Assembly: GCF_900114375.1 (NCBI RefSeq)
Contig: NZ_FOSV01000017.1
Span: 39,425 to 103,424, forward strand
Direction of reading: 5' to 3'
DNA length: 64,000 nucleotides
DNA from: Methylorubrum salsuginis
GTDB lineage: Bacteria; Pseudomonadota; Alphaproteobacteria; Rhizobiales; Beijerinckiaceae
The translations under genes and the position numbers were made by a program. This document shows, piece by piece, positions 8,678-17,215 of the stretch. Within the stretch, counting starts at the first letter, position 1; each line of letters begins with the position of its first letter. The notes beneath the pieces are model-generated. The model saw only the letters and a program-made list of their open reading frames with translations, was not told the DNA's origin and ran no database searches.

Positions 8678-10474
8678 CTACGACGCCATCGGCGGCGCAA
8701 GCGCCGGCTCCTCGCGCCAGCGCGCCGGCGCGGCGCCTGCGGGCGCATACGGCAGAAACCCCTCGACGATGCTTTTGGGGATATCGAGCGGCCGGTAGGT
8801 CCGCGTGTCCACGAACATCAGGCTCTGCTCGCCGCGCCCCAGCAGCCCCTGCGCCGCGCTGTGGATCTCATGCTCCAGCGTCACGAACTTGCGGTTGGCG
8901 TGCTTCACCCGGATGCGCACCGTCAGCGCCTCGAACTCCCGCGCCTCGCGGCGGAAATCGTGCTGGAACGACTTCGTCAGGATGTAGAACTCGGTCGAGG
9001 CGAGATCGAAATCCGGGACGCAATGCCGGAAGAACAATTCGCGCGCCTTGCCGACCCAGCGGACGTAGTTGGCAAAATAGATGTTCCCGACCGAGTTGGT
9101 GTCGTCGTAGGTCGGCGTCAGGCGGATCACGAAGTCGCGGCCCTCGAAGCCCTCGGCGCCGCCGAGGTGGTCGTTGACGACGCGGATCACCGTGGCCGTG
9201 GGCTCGGGCGCCGGGGCCGGAACCGCCGGGGCGGGCGCGCTCCAGCCGAGATATTGCGCTAGCATCGGCAGGGCGCCGATGAGCGGCACCAGGGCGGCCA
9301 GCGTCAGGAGCGCGGCGTTGGGGGTGACGTAGCCGGCCACCGCCAGGAGCGCCGCGGTGGCGCCCAGCAGCGCGCACAATACCGGATCGTAGGCCCGCTG
9401 GGCGCCGAGCACCTCCAGCAGCAGGCAGGCGGCAGCACCCGCGAGCAGGGTGGCGAAGGGCAGCATCAGGTAGATCATCGACAGGTTCGCCGCCGCGACC
9501 GCCGCGGCGAGGGCCCCCGCGGCGAGGACGATCCAGAGCGGCGAGGCGACGAGGCTCGCGGGCACGAAGGTGAGCAGCACCGACTGGCTGCGCGCCGTCA
9601 GCCCGGTCATCGACCAGCGCAGGGCCGCGTAGGCGCTGTCGATGGTGGAGAGAGCGGCGATCGCCGCCCAGAGGGCGAAGGCGAGCCCGGCTCCGTCGAG
9701 ACCGGTTCGCAGAACGGCGGCGGCCACCGCCGGCTGGAACCCGGCGAGGCCATCGGCGGTCGTCACGGCTCCGGCCGGCCCCGCCGCGGAGGCGATCAGC
9801 GCGTTGAGGGTGAGGAGCCCGAGGAAGAGGACGGCGCCGACTCCGTAGGCGAGCCGCACCGATCCGCCGCCGCGCCGGATCTCCACCACCCGCTGCCAAT
9901 GCTGGAGATCGGTCCAGGGTCCGAGCAGGAATCCGACCAGCGTCGGGGCGACGAGGCCGAAGAAACGCTCGTCGGCGACGAAGAGCGGCGTCGGTCCAGC
10001 GGGCGCCGCCATACCGAGCCCGGTCCAGGCGACGAATCCCGCGCCGATCCCGAGCGCCAGCAACCCGGCATGGACCCAGCGCAGGCGGCGCAAGGTCAGC
10101 GCGTGCCCGAGAATCGCCGCGACCAGCACGAGGCCGACGATGGCGCCGGCCGCCCGCTCGCCGAACAAGGGCGCGCCGACATACCGGAACAGCGCGAACA
10201 GGGTGATGGCCACCGCGAAGAGCTGCGCCAGCAGGAACAGCCCGGCATAGGCGCCTTCCGCCCGGCGCAGGATCGCCGCCGGATCGCGGCGCCGATCCCC
10301 CAGCACCCAGCCGAACAGGAACAGCCCGAGGGCGTTCGGCAGGGCGAAGGCGGCAAAGCCCGCCCAGCCATGGGCCAGCACCACGTGGACCGCGTAGAAG
10401 AAGCCGAGCCCCCACAACCAGGAGAGAGCCACGGTCGGCGACCAGGAGAGGGATTCCGAGAGGTTCGAGCGCAT
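8678..10474 (-). CDS. polytopic membrane protein fused to a C-terminal hotdog thioesterase domain
   Basis: A 598-aa protein with two parts. Residues 1 to about 410 are very hydrophobic with about a dozen membrane segments; the stretch GPWTDLQHWQRV and overall pattern recall sodium/solute symporters, at low confidence. A Pro/Ala linker (SAPAPAVPAPAPEP) leads to about 175 residues with a hotdog acyl-CoA thioesterase signature: TPTYDDTNSVGNIYFANYV followed by RWVGKARELFF. In YbgC-like enzymes the Asp of that motif is catalytic. The two parts are one uninterrupted frame. A membrane-tethered cytosolic thioesterase is the simplest reading; the transported substrate, if any, is unknown. Confidence 0.7.
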   Translation of the reverse strand: MRSNLSESLSWSPTVALSWLWGLGFFYAVHVVLAHGWAGFAAFALPNALGLFLFGWVLGDRRRDPAAILRRAEGAYAGLFLLAQLFAVAITLFALFRYVGAPLFGERAAGAIVGLVLVAAILGHALTLRRLRWVHAGLLALGIGAGFVAWTGLGMAAPAGPTPLFVADERFFGLVAPTLVGFLLGPWTDLQHWQRVVEIRRGGGSVRLAYGVGAVLFLGLLTLNALIASAAGPAGAVTTADGLAGFQPAVAAAVLRTGLDGAGLAFALWAAIAALSTIDSAYAALRWSMTGLTARSQSVLLTFVPASLVASPLWIVLAAGALAAAVAAANLSMIYLMLPFATLLAGAAACLLLEVLGAQRAYDPVLCALLGATAALLAVAGYVTPNAALLTLAALVPLIGALPMLAQYLGWSAPAPAVPAPAPEPTATVIRVVNDHLGGAEGFEGRDFVIRLTPTYDDTNSVGNIYFANYVRWVGKARELFFRHCVPDFDLASTEFYILTKSFQHDFRREAREFEALTVRIRVKHANRKFVTLEHEIHSAAQGLLGRGEQSLMFVDTRTYRPLDIPKSIVEGFLPYAPAGAAPARWREEPALAPPMAS

Positions 10475-11105
10475 CGCCGCCTATCCGCGACCCGGTCCGC
10501 GGCCCGGGACATCACAAGACTAGGCGCGGATCGACGCGCTCGATACGCAGCAAACCGCATGCCTCACAAGAATTTCAGTGGTTGTTGCCAAATTCTTTCA
10601 TCCACAATCACCCGCCATAGATCTTAAATATTCCCAATATTTTCTCGATGTTGAGCCCATATAAGGCAAGTTGCCCGATATGCGACCGCGTGTTGCCTTG
10701 GCCGAGCGACACGTTGGGCATGTTTCAGGAACGGAGAAATGTCTCGCCTCGATTTGAGCAAGCCCCCTCGGCATCCCGTGGGACAGGTCGTCACCGAGGG
10801 TTGCGCCTGTCGATCCGAGGCGTCGTCCCCGACAGATCAGTCGTAGCCCTATCGGATACGGTACACGCAGTGCGTTCATCGGAACATCGCGGAGCTGTTT
10901 TTTCGCGACGACCGGTCATCGGCGGGCGGATCCTGCGATGTGTCTTCGGCTCGATTGTCCTTGTCGCGTCGTGCACCCGCCTGGCGTCGTCCGATGCGGC
11001 ATCGCCTCGGGCGGGTCCACGGCCGAGCCATGCATCGCCCCGCGCACCGACGCTTGCCTCGCGCAAGCCATTGCCGTCACCATCGAACCGGGCTCGGAGG
11101 CCGGC
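10475..11105. other. 631-base gene-free region with AT-rich island and dyad
   Basis: The region lies between divergent genes. Bases about 10555-10680 are much richer in A+T than the rest of the window. They include a perfect dyad AAATATT-CCC-AATATTT at 10626-10642. The remainder is GC-rich with open frames in several phases but no ribosome site or recognisable protein. It probably holds the promoters of both flanking genes; transfer scars or a small RNA are possible. Confidence 0.4.
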
Positions 11106-12371
11106 ATGGTCACGCACGACGTCGTCATCGTGGGAGGAAGCGTCGCAGGTTGCGCCGCCGCCATGCTGTTTGCCCGCGAAGGCCTGACCGTCGCGCTGGT
11201 GGAGCGCAGCCCGGATCCGGACGCCTACAAGCGGCTCTGCACCCACTACATCCAGGCGAGCGCCCTGCCGGTGCTGGAGCGGCTCGGCCTGACCCGGGCG
11301 ATCGAGGCCAGCGGCGGCGTCCGCAACCGGCTCGACCTGCACACACGCTGGGGCTGGATCCGCGAGGGCGAGGCGGCACCGGGGCATCCGACCCACGGCT
11401 ACAACCTGCGCCGCATCCGGCTCGACCCGCTGATCCGCGCGCACGCCGCCGCCACGCCCGGCATCGAGTGGCTGCCCGGCCACGCCGCGACCGGGCTCGG
11501 GATCGAGGACGGGCGGGTGGCCTCGCTCACGGTCCGCGACGGCCAGGGCGTCGAGCGGATCCTACGCGGGCACCTCCATGTCGGGGCGGACGGGCGCGCC
11601 TCGCCGGTGGCGCGCTGGGCCGGGCTGACCGCCCGCGAGACGCCCAACGCCCGGTTCTTCTACTACGCCGCCTATCGCGGCCTCGATCCGAACGGCGGGC
11701 GCTCGCGGATGTGGATGGGGGAGGAGGGCATCGGCTACACCTTCCCCAACGAGGACGGCATCACGGTCGCCGCGGCGACGCTGCCGAAGGCGCAGCTTCC
11801 CGCCTTCAAGGCCGACCCGGAGGCCGCGCTCGCCCGCACCCTCGCGGCCTTGCCGGAGGGGCCGAACCTCGCGGCGGCCGAGCGCGTCGGCCCGGTGATG
11901 GGCTTCGTCGACATGCCGAACCTGCGCCGTCCCCCGGCCCGGCCCGGCCTCGCGCTTCTCGGCGACGCGGCGCTCTCGGTCGATCCGGTCTGGGGCACCG
12001 GCTGCGCCTTCGCCCTCCAATCGGCGGCTTGGCTGGTCGAAGCCAGCGCCGAGACGATCCTGTCGCACGGCTCGATCGACCACGCCCTCAAGGCCTACGC
12101 CCGGCGCCACCGCCGGGAGCTGGCGGGCCACGCATGGCACATCGCGAGCTACGCCCGCGGACGCCGCTGGTGGCTGCCCGAACGCCTGATGCTGGAGGCC
12201 GCCGCCCGCGATCCGGCGCAGGCGGCCCGGCTGTTCGCCTATGCGGGCCGCAGCCTCGGCCTCACCGATTTCCTGTCGCCTCCGGCGCTGGCGCGGGCTG
12301 CCGCGACGGTGCTGCGCACCCGCTTCGCGGGCGGGCGGCCCCGGCTCGACCCACGGGTGGAGACGGCCTGA
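11106..12371 (+). CDS. FAD-dependent oxidoreductase / monooxygenase-like protein
   Basis: A 421-aa flavoprotein. The N-terminal dinucleotide motif DVVIVGGSVAGCAAA and the glutamate of VALVERSP mark an FAD Rossmann fold; a second flavin motif, LALLGDAALSVDPVWGTGC, occurs near residue 290, as in aromatic hydroxylases and geranylgeranyl-reductase-like enzymes. It is close in layout to flavin halogenases and hydroxylases, but no halogenase WxWxIP motif is seen. The ATG at 11106 has GGAGG upstream; longer in-frame extensions look non-coding. Substrate unknown. Confidence 0.75.
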   Translation: MVTHDVVIVGGSVAGCAAAMLFAREGLTVALVERSPDPDAYKRLCTHYIQASALPVLERLGLTRAIEASGGVRNRLDLHTRWGWIREGEAAPGHPTHGYNLRRIRLDPLIRAHAAATPGIEWLPGHAATGLGIEDGRVASLTVRDGQGVERILRGHLHVGADGRASPVARWAGLTARETPNARFFYYAAYRGLDPNGGRSRMWMGEEGIGYTFPNEDGITVAAATLPKAQLPAFKADPEAALARTLAALPEGPNLAAAERVGPVMGFVDMPNLRRPPARPGLALLGDAALSVDPVWGTGCAFALQSAAWLVEASAETILSHGSIDHALKAYARRHRRELAGHAWHIASYARGRRWWLPERLMLEAAARDPAQAARLFAYAGRSLGLTDFLSPPALARAAATVLRTRFAGGRPRLDPRVETA

Positions 12372-12474
12372 AGCCCCATCGCCCTCCGGCGCGACCGCCC
12401 GCATCCGCTCCGAGAACAGATCCGCCTCCGCCGTCTCCGCCCCCATGTCGGCGACCGGGCCTGTGGCGGCGGCA

Positions 12475-12537
12475 AGGGCGCAGGCCGTAGGCCTCGCGGA
12501 ACGAGCGGCTGAAGGCGGCGCTGTCGGGGAAGCCATA
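12475..12537 (-). pseudogene. remnant of an AraC-family regulator C-terminus
   Basis: The minus strand reads YGFPDSAAFSRSFREAYGLRP, which matches the second helix-turn-helix of AraC/XylS regulators (usual form GFxDxSxFSRxFRxxFGxSP). The residues before it do not continue the domain and the rest of the protein is absent. It lies in the 364-base gap between the FAD oxidoreductase and the GAF gene, which otherwise shows nothing recognisable. Confidence 0.55.
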
Positions 12538-12735
12538 GGCAGACGGCAGTACCCGGCCTCCCGCCGAATTGTGGGCGGGGTGCCGCGGCACCCCGTTCCT
12601 CCGGGTGACCCTGTCCGGGCCTGCCTGGGCGCGATGGGTCGCGCCGGAGGGGTCGGTCGCAGCCGCCGGAACGCAACGGTGGACCTGATCCGAGGGGACG
12701 GGCGGACGCGCTCCGCACGTCGGGCCCGCATCCGC

Positions 12736-13269
12736 CTACGGCACCGCCGTCACCCGATCCGTCATCGCCGCATCCGCCGGCGTCCCCTTCCGCACGCGCG
12801 AAAACGCTTCCCCGGCCTGCCGGGCCAGGGTTTCGAGCCGCGCCAGCGTCGTTGGATCGAACAGGACCATGGCGCACCAATAGGCGCCGAGCGCCGCCAC
12901 CGGCTCCGGTGCACCGATCGGAACCATGACGAGGCTGCAGATCGCCTTGTTGGCGTAGGCCGGTCGCGGCACGCGGGGGTCGGCGGCGATGTCGGGGATC
13001 ACGACGGTCTCGCCGTGGAGCATCGCCCATCCCGAGACGCAATCGTCGAGGGGAAAGCGGGAACCGCGCCAGAGCGGTTCGATCGAATCTTCGGCCGCAT
13101 AGAAGCAGGATGGCCCGTCGCGCAGGACGATCGCGGCACCGTCGGACCCTGCGATGCGCCGGGCCGTCAGCCGCAGGATTTCGACCACTTCGTCGACGGA
13201 TCGCGCCTCCGCCAGCATCGCGGCGGTGCGCTCCAGCTGGGGGTCGGCCTTGGGATACACATCCACCAT
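12736..13269 (-). CDS. GAF domain-containing protein
   Basis: About 177 aa from the ATG at 13269 (MVDVYPKADPQLERTAAML). A single GAF domain covers nearly all of it: DGAAIVLRDGPSCFYAAED, then FPLDDCVSGWAMLHGE and VVIPDIAADPRVPRPAY, then ICSLVMVPIG. There is no output domain, so it is either a free-standing sensor or a partner of another protein. The ligand cannot be read. The upstream in-frame region is Arg-rich and was left out. It follows exoR on the same strand after a strong hairpin. Confidence 0.7.
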   Translation of the reverse strand: MVDVYPKADPQLERTAAMLAEARSVDEVVEILRLTARRIAGSDGAAIVLRDGPSCFYAAEDSIEPLWRGSRFPLDDCVSGWAMLHGETVVIPDIAADPRVPRPAYANKAICSLVMVPIGAPEPVAALGAYWCAMVLFDPTTLARLETLARQAGEAFSRVRKGTPADAAMTDRVTAVP

Positions 13270-13424
13270 GGCACCCAGTACCTTGCCGGCCGGCAGCCGT
13301 ACAGACGACGGCACGCCGTCGGAACACGCCGACCCGGAGGATGGTTGCCGCCGCCGCGATCGTCGGGGCGGCGCCGATGCGTCATCGCAAGGCCGTGCCC
13401 TCCCGATCACGCCGCCATGACCGG

Positions 13425-13450
13425 CCCGAACCGGCGTGGACCGGTTCGGG
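13425..13450 (-). terminator. hairpin after the exoR-like gene
   Basis: CCCGAACCGG at 13425-13434 pairs perfectly with 13441-13450 around a 6-base loop, just past the minus-strand stop at 13456. There is no clear U-run. Confidence 0.55.
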
Positions 13451-13455
13451 AGCGA

Positions 13456-14343
13456 TCAGCGCCGCTTGCGCGTCGAGCCCGTGGAGAGCGTCTGCGCCTG
13501 GGCCATGGCGTCGGCCCGGTCGGCCTCGCTCGCCGAGGCCCAGGCCTTGTCGTAGAGATCGACGATCCAGGCGTCCGACGCGCCCTGCACGCCGGCCCGC
13601 GCCAGCGCAAGCCAGCTCAGGCCCTTCACCGTTTGGCGCGGCATGCCGGTGCCGTTGACCAGGAGGTCGCCCAGCAGCGCCTGCGCCGGGCGGTGGCCCT
13701 TCTCGGCGGCGAGGTTGAACCAGCGCGCGGCCTTGCGCGGATCCTGCTCGACGCCGGTGCCTTCGAGGTAGAGCCGGGCGAGATTGTACTGCGCGTTCGG
13801 GTCGCCGAAATACGAGGCGGCGTAGTTGAACATCTCGTAGGCGCGCTCGGGGTTCGAGCGCACGTAGGTGCCCTTGATCCCCTCCAGGAAGTAGGTGCCG
13901 AGCGCGTTGAAGGCGCTGGCCAGCACGCCGGAATTCGGCGTGTCGGGGGCGTCGTCGGTGGTGTCGTCGGCGATGCGCGAAAAGTACTCGAACGCCTTGA
14001 GGTCGTCCTGGGGCACGCCGTCGCCCGCCGCGTACATGCGGCCGAGCTTCCACAAAGCCAGGGTCTGGCCCTGATCGGCGGCGTATTCCAGCGCCCGCAC
14101 GGCGCCCTGCTTGTCGCCCGCGTTGTAGTCGCGCACGCCCGAGCGGAGGGCGTCGCGGCCCGACCGAAAGCCTTTCTCGGGCACGGGGGTGCGCGCGGCC
14201 GCGTCGAGCGCCGTCGTCGGCTCGTTGGCGGCGAGCATCAGCGTGAAGCCCAGGAAGCCGGCGAGCAGGGCCGTGCGGAGCCGACCCGGATCGGCCCCGG
14301 CCGGCCACGCGGGCCGGTATGGGACAGTCCTAGATGTCGGCAT
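13456..14343 (-). CDS. exoR: ExoR-like Sel1-repeat regulator
   Basis: A 295-aa protein with one N-terminal hydrophobic signal (LRTALLAGFLGFTLMLA), so likely periplasmic. Several Sel1/TPR-type repeats follow: ALEYAADQGQTLALWKLGRM, YAASYFGDPNAQYNLARLYL and FNLAAEKGHRPAQALLGDLL. The order and wording resemble ExoR of Rhizobium and Sinorhizobium, the periplasmic inhibitor of the ExoS-ChvI kinase pair controlling exopolysaccharide, motility and stress. ExoR is about 268 aa. The start ATG overlaps the end of ilvD by 14 bases, suggesting coupled translation. ExoS and ChvI are not in the window. The name is by similarity from memory. Confidence 0.7.
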   Translation of the reverse strand: MPTSRTVPYRPAWPAGADPGRLRTALLAGFLGFTLMLAANEPTTALDAAARTPVPEKGFRSGRDALRSGVRDYNAGDKQGAVRALEYAADQGQTLALWKLGRMYAAGDGVPQDDLKAFEYFSRIADDTTDDAPDTPNSGVLASAFNALGTYFLEGIKGTYVRSNPERAYEMFNYAASYFGDPNAQYNLARLYLEGTGVEQDPRKAARWFNLAAEKGHRPAQALLGDLLVNGTGMPRQTVKGLSWLALARAGVQGASDAWIVDLYDKAWASASEADRADAMAQAQTLSTGSTRKRR

Positions 14344-16060
14344 AGATGTGCGTCTCCTGGGCGCCGCCCGGATGCGTGACGGCGCCGTTGACCGCGGGGC
14401 CCACGGTCTGCGCGTATTTCCAGAGATAGCCGGAAGTCGCGGTGTTGCCCCGCGGCGTCCATTCCGAGCGGCGCTGGGCCAGTTCCTCGTCGGAGAGCGC
14501 CACGTCCAGCGTGCCCTTGATCGCGTCGAGCGTGATCATGTCGCCGTCGCGAAGCAAGCCGATCGGCCCGCCGATGGCGGCCTCGGGGCCGACATGGCCG
14601 ACGCAGAAGCCGCGGGTCGCGCCGGAGAAGCGCCCGTCGGTGATGAGCGCCACCGTGTCGCCCATCCCCTGGCCGTAGAGAGCCGCGGTGGTCGAGAGCA
14701 TCTCGCGCATGCCGGGGCCCCCCTTCGGGCCCTCGTAGCGGATGACCAGAACCTCGCCCGGCTTGTAGGTGCGGTTCTGCACGGCCTCGAAGCAGGCTTC
14801 CTCGCCATCGAACACGCGGGCCGGGCCGGTGAACATCTGCTTTTCAGCAGACATGCCCGCGACCTTCACGATCGCGCCCTCCGGGGCGAGGTTGCCGCGC
14901 AAACCCACCACGCCGCCGGTGACGGTGATCGGCCGGTCGGCCGGGCGCACCACATCCTGATCCGGATTCCAGGCGACCTTGGCGAGGTTTTCCGCGATGG
15001 TCCGGCCGGTGACGGTGAGGCAGTCGCCGTGCAGGTAGCCGTGGTCGAGCAGCGTCTTCATCAGAAGCGGAATGCCGCCGACCTCGAACATGTCCTTGGC
15101 GACGTAGCGCCCGCCCGGCTTGAGGTCGGCGATGTACGGCGTCTTGCGGAAGATCTCGGCCACGTCGAACAGCGTGAACTCGATGCCGCATTCATGCGCG
15201 ATCGCCGGCAGGTGCAAAGCCGCGTTGGTCGAGCCGCCGGAGGCCGCCACCGTCGCGGCGGCGTTCTCCAGCGCCTTGCGGGTGACGATGTCGCGCGGGC
15301 GGATGTTCTTGGCGATCAGCTCCATGACCTTCTCGCCGGCTGCGGCGCAGAATTGGTCGCGAATCTCGTACGGCGCCGGGGCGCCCGCAGAGTAGGGCAG
15401 GGCGAGGCCGATGGCCTCCGAGACGGTCGCCATGGTGTTGGCGGTGAATTGCGCGCCGCAGGCACCCGCGGAGGGGCAGGCGACCCGCTCCAGCTCGTCG
15501 AGGTCGTCGAGGCTCATGTCGCCGACGGCGACCTTGCCGACGGCCTCGAACAGGTCCTGCACGGTGACGGGACGGCCGCGGAACGAGCCGGGCAGGATCG
15601 AGCCGCCGTAGATGAAGATCGACGGCACGTTGAGGCGCACCATCGCCATCATCATGCCGGGCAGGGACTTGTCGCAGCCGGCGAGACCCACGAGGGCGTC
15701 GTAGGAATGGCCGCGGATCGTCAGCTCGACCGAATCGGCGATGACCTCGCGCGAGGGCAGCGAGGCGCGCATGCCGCCATGGCCCATGGCGATGCCGTCG
15801 GTGACCGTGATGGTGCAGAACTCGCGCGGCGTGCCCTTGGCGGCGGCCACGCCCTTCTTCACCGCCTGCGCCTGGCGCATCAGCGAAATGTTGCAGGGCG
15901 CCGCCTCGTTCCAGCAGGAGGCCACGCCGACGAGCGGCTGATGGATCTGCTCGGTGGTGAGGCCCATGGCGTAGAGATACGAGCGGTGCGGTGCCCGCTC
16001 GGGCCCCTCCGTCACGTGCCGGCTCGGCAGCTTCGACTTGTCGGTCTGACGCGCGTCCAT
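14330..16060 (-). CDS. ilvD: dihydroxy-acid dehydratase, short [2Fe-2S]-type
   Basis: Dehydrates 2,3-dihydroxyisovalerate and 2,3-dihydroxy-3-methylvalerate in valine and isoleucine synthesis, 576 aa. Three cysteines in the places expected for a [2Fe-2S] cluster are present: Cys56 in WNEAAPCN, Cys129 in LAGCDKSLPG and Cys201 in CPSAGACGAQFT. DGIAMGHGGM and PSREVIADSVE are conserved. This is the plant/mycobacterial-like class, which is more oxygen-tolerant where studied. A second, longer dehydratase of the other class lies at 26135-27970. Some members of this superfamily act on sugar acids, but the sequence reads best as IlvD. Confidence 0.88.
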   Translation of the reverse strand: MDARQTDKSKLPSRHVTEGPERAPHRSYLYAMGLTTEQIHQPLVGVASCWNEAAPCNISLMRQAQAVKKGVAAAKGTPREFCTITVTDGIAMGHGGMRASLPSREVIADSVELTIRGHSYDALVGLAGCDKSLPGMMMAMVRLNVPSIFIYGGSILPGSFRGRPVTVQDLFEAVGKVAVGDMSLDDLDELERVACPSAGACGAQFTANTMATVSEAIGLALPYSAGAPAPYEIRDQFCAAAGEKVMELIAKNIRPRDIVTRKALENAAATVAASGGSTNAALHLPAIAHECGIEFTLFDVAEIFRKTPYIADLKPGGRYVAKDMFEVGGIPLLMKTLLDHGYLHGDCLTVTGRTIAENLAKVAWNPDQDVVRPADRPITVTGGVVGLRGNLAPEGAIVKVAGMSAEKQMFTGPARVFDGEEACFEAVQNRTYKPGEVLVIRYEGPKGGPGMREMLSTTAALYGQGMGDTVALITDGRFSGATRGFCVGHVGPEAAIGGPIGLLRDGDMITLDAIKGTLDVALSDEELAQRRSEWTPRGNTATSGYLWKYAQTVGPAVNGAVTHPGGAQETHIYADI

Positions 16061-16435
16061 CGCTGATCTCGTGCCCCGGTCCCGCTACGCATCCGAGGCC
16101 GCTGACCCCCGGAGGGGGCTTCGCGAAAGCGCCGTTCGACGCCCTCGAAACTCCGCGATAAATCGTTGGAGCGACTGCATTTACCGCGACCCCGGAAGTC
16201 GTCCCGGTTTATGGTGGGATTGCGGCGCTCGAAGGCACTCCCCAAGGCAAAGTCGGGTTGGTTTCGCGGTGTGTCGGGCTCGCAACAGCCACGCTTCGGG
16301 CAGGTCACGGCAGAGCATGGCCGCGGTCGGGCGAGCCGGCGTTTGCAGGCTTCGCGGACAGCCGAACCCTCACCCGTGCGATGCCTCAGGACGAAGCCTC
16401 GTCCGCGCGAGCTGCTCGGGCGGGGAACGCGTGGC
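16061..16435. other. 375-base gap between ilvD and eutC, nothing recognised
   Basis: Both flanking genes are on the minus strand. The region should carry the ilvD promoter. I see no leader peptide rich in branched-chain residues, no terminator with a T-run, and no convincing gene on either strand. Confidence 0.4.
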
Positions 16436-17215
16436 TCAGCGCGATTCGATCGCGGCGGCGGCCTCGCCCGATTCGATCAGGCGGTCGCTCTCGTCCTTGA
16501 GGTTCACACCCGTCAGCCCGCGTGAAAAGGCCTGGCTCAGCAGCCAGTTGAGCTTGAACGCGGCAAGATCGTGCGAGAGCCCGGCCGGGCGGACGTTCGA
16601 GATGCAGTTGCGCTCCGCGTCCGAGCGACCGGGTCTGGGGTCGAAGGTGACGTAGAGACCGAGACTGTCGGGCGAGGACAGGCCGGGGCGCTCGCCGATC
16701 AGCACCGCGACGGCGCGGGCCTTCAAGGCCTCGCCGGCCTCGTCGCCGAGGGCGACGCGGGCTTGGGCGGCGATGGTCACCGGGGCGAGGCGCCAGCCGG
16801 CCTTGTCCGCATGCGGCTTGAAGGCTTTGAGCATGGCCGCCGCGCCCTCGTGGACCGCGCGGGCCGAGAGGCCGTCGGCGACGACGAGGGCGAGGTCGGC
16901 GGGCTCGCCTGCGGCCTCCGCGAGCGCCTTGCGGCTCTCGGGAGAGAGGCGGCGACCGTAATCGGGGCGGCGCAGATAGGTCGCCCGGTCCTCAACGCGG
17001 GAGGCGACGGTGACGGTCGCGAACCCCAAGGCCTCGATCTCGGATGCCACCTGCGCCGCCTCCAGCGGCGTGTGAACGGCGTCGCGGGCCTGGGCGTGGG
17101 CGAGACCGAATTTCAGCACCTCGCGGGTCGGCAGGCCGGCGCCCGCGCGTCCGAGGCCGATCCGGGCCGGGGTCAGCCCGGCAAGGCGCTGCCAGAGATC
17201 GTCGGTCTCACTCAT
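16436..17215 (-). CDS. eutC: ethanolamine ammonia-lyase small subunit
   Basis: Light subunit of the adenosylcobalamin-dependent enzyme that splits ethanolamine to acetaldehyde and ammonia. The 259-aa protein shows LPTREVLKFGLAHAQARDAV, YLRRPDYGRRLS, the VVADGLSARAVHEGA motif, ERPGLSSPDSLGLYVTFDP and CISNVRPAGLS, all typical of EutC. The ATG overlaps the eutB stop as ATGA, so translation is coupled. No microcompartment shell genes or ethanolamine permease lie nearby, so this is the short, shell-less form. Confidence 0.95.
   Translation of the reverse strand: MSETDDLWQRLAGLTPARIGLGRAGAGLPTREVLKFGLAHAQARDAVHTPLEAAQVASEIEALGFATVTVASRVEDRATYLRRPDYGRRLSPESRKALAEAAGEPADLALVVADGLSARAVHEGAAAMLKAFKPHADKAGWRLAPVTIAAQARVALGDEAGEALKARAVAVLIGERPGLSSPDSLGLYVTFDPRPGRSDAERNCISNVRPAGLSHDLAAFKLNWLLSQAFSRGLTGVNLKDESDRLIESGEAAAAIESR

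Noticed and set aside
10648..11187. Possible genes in the gap 10475-11105
   Set aside because: Composition is Arg/Ser-rich in all phases, ribosome sites are absent and nothing resembles a known family.
16061..16435. Leader peptide or attenuator upstream of the short ilvD
   Set aside because: No short frame rich in Leu, Ile or Val, and no terminator hairpin, unlike leuA.
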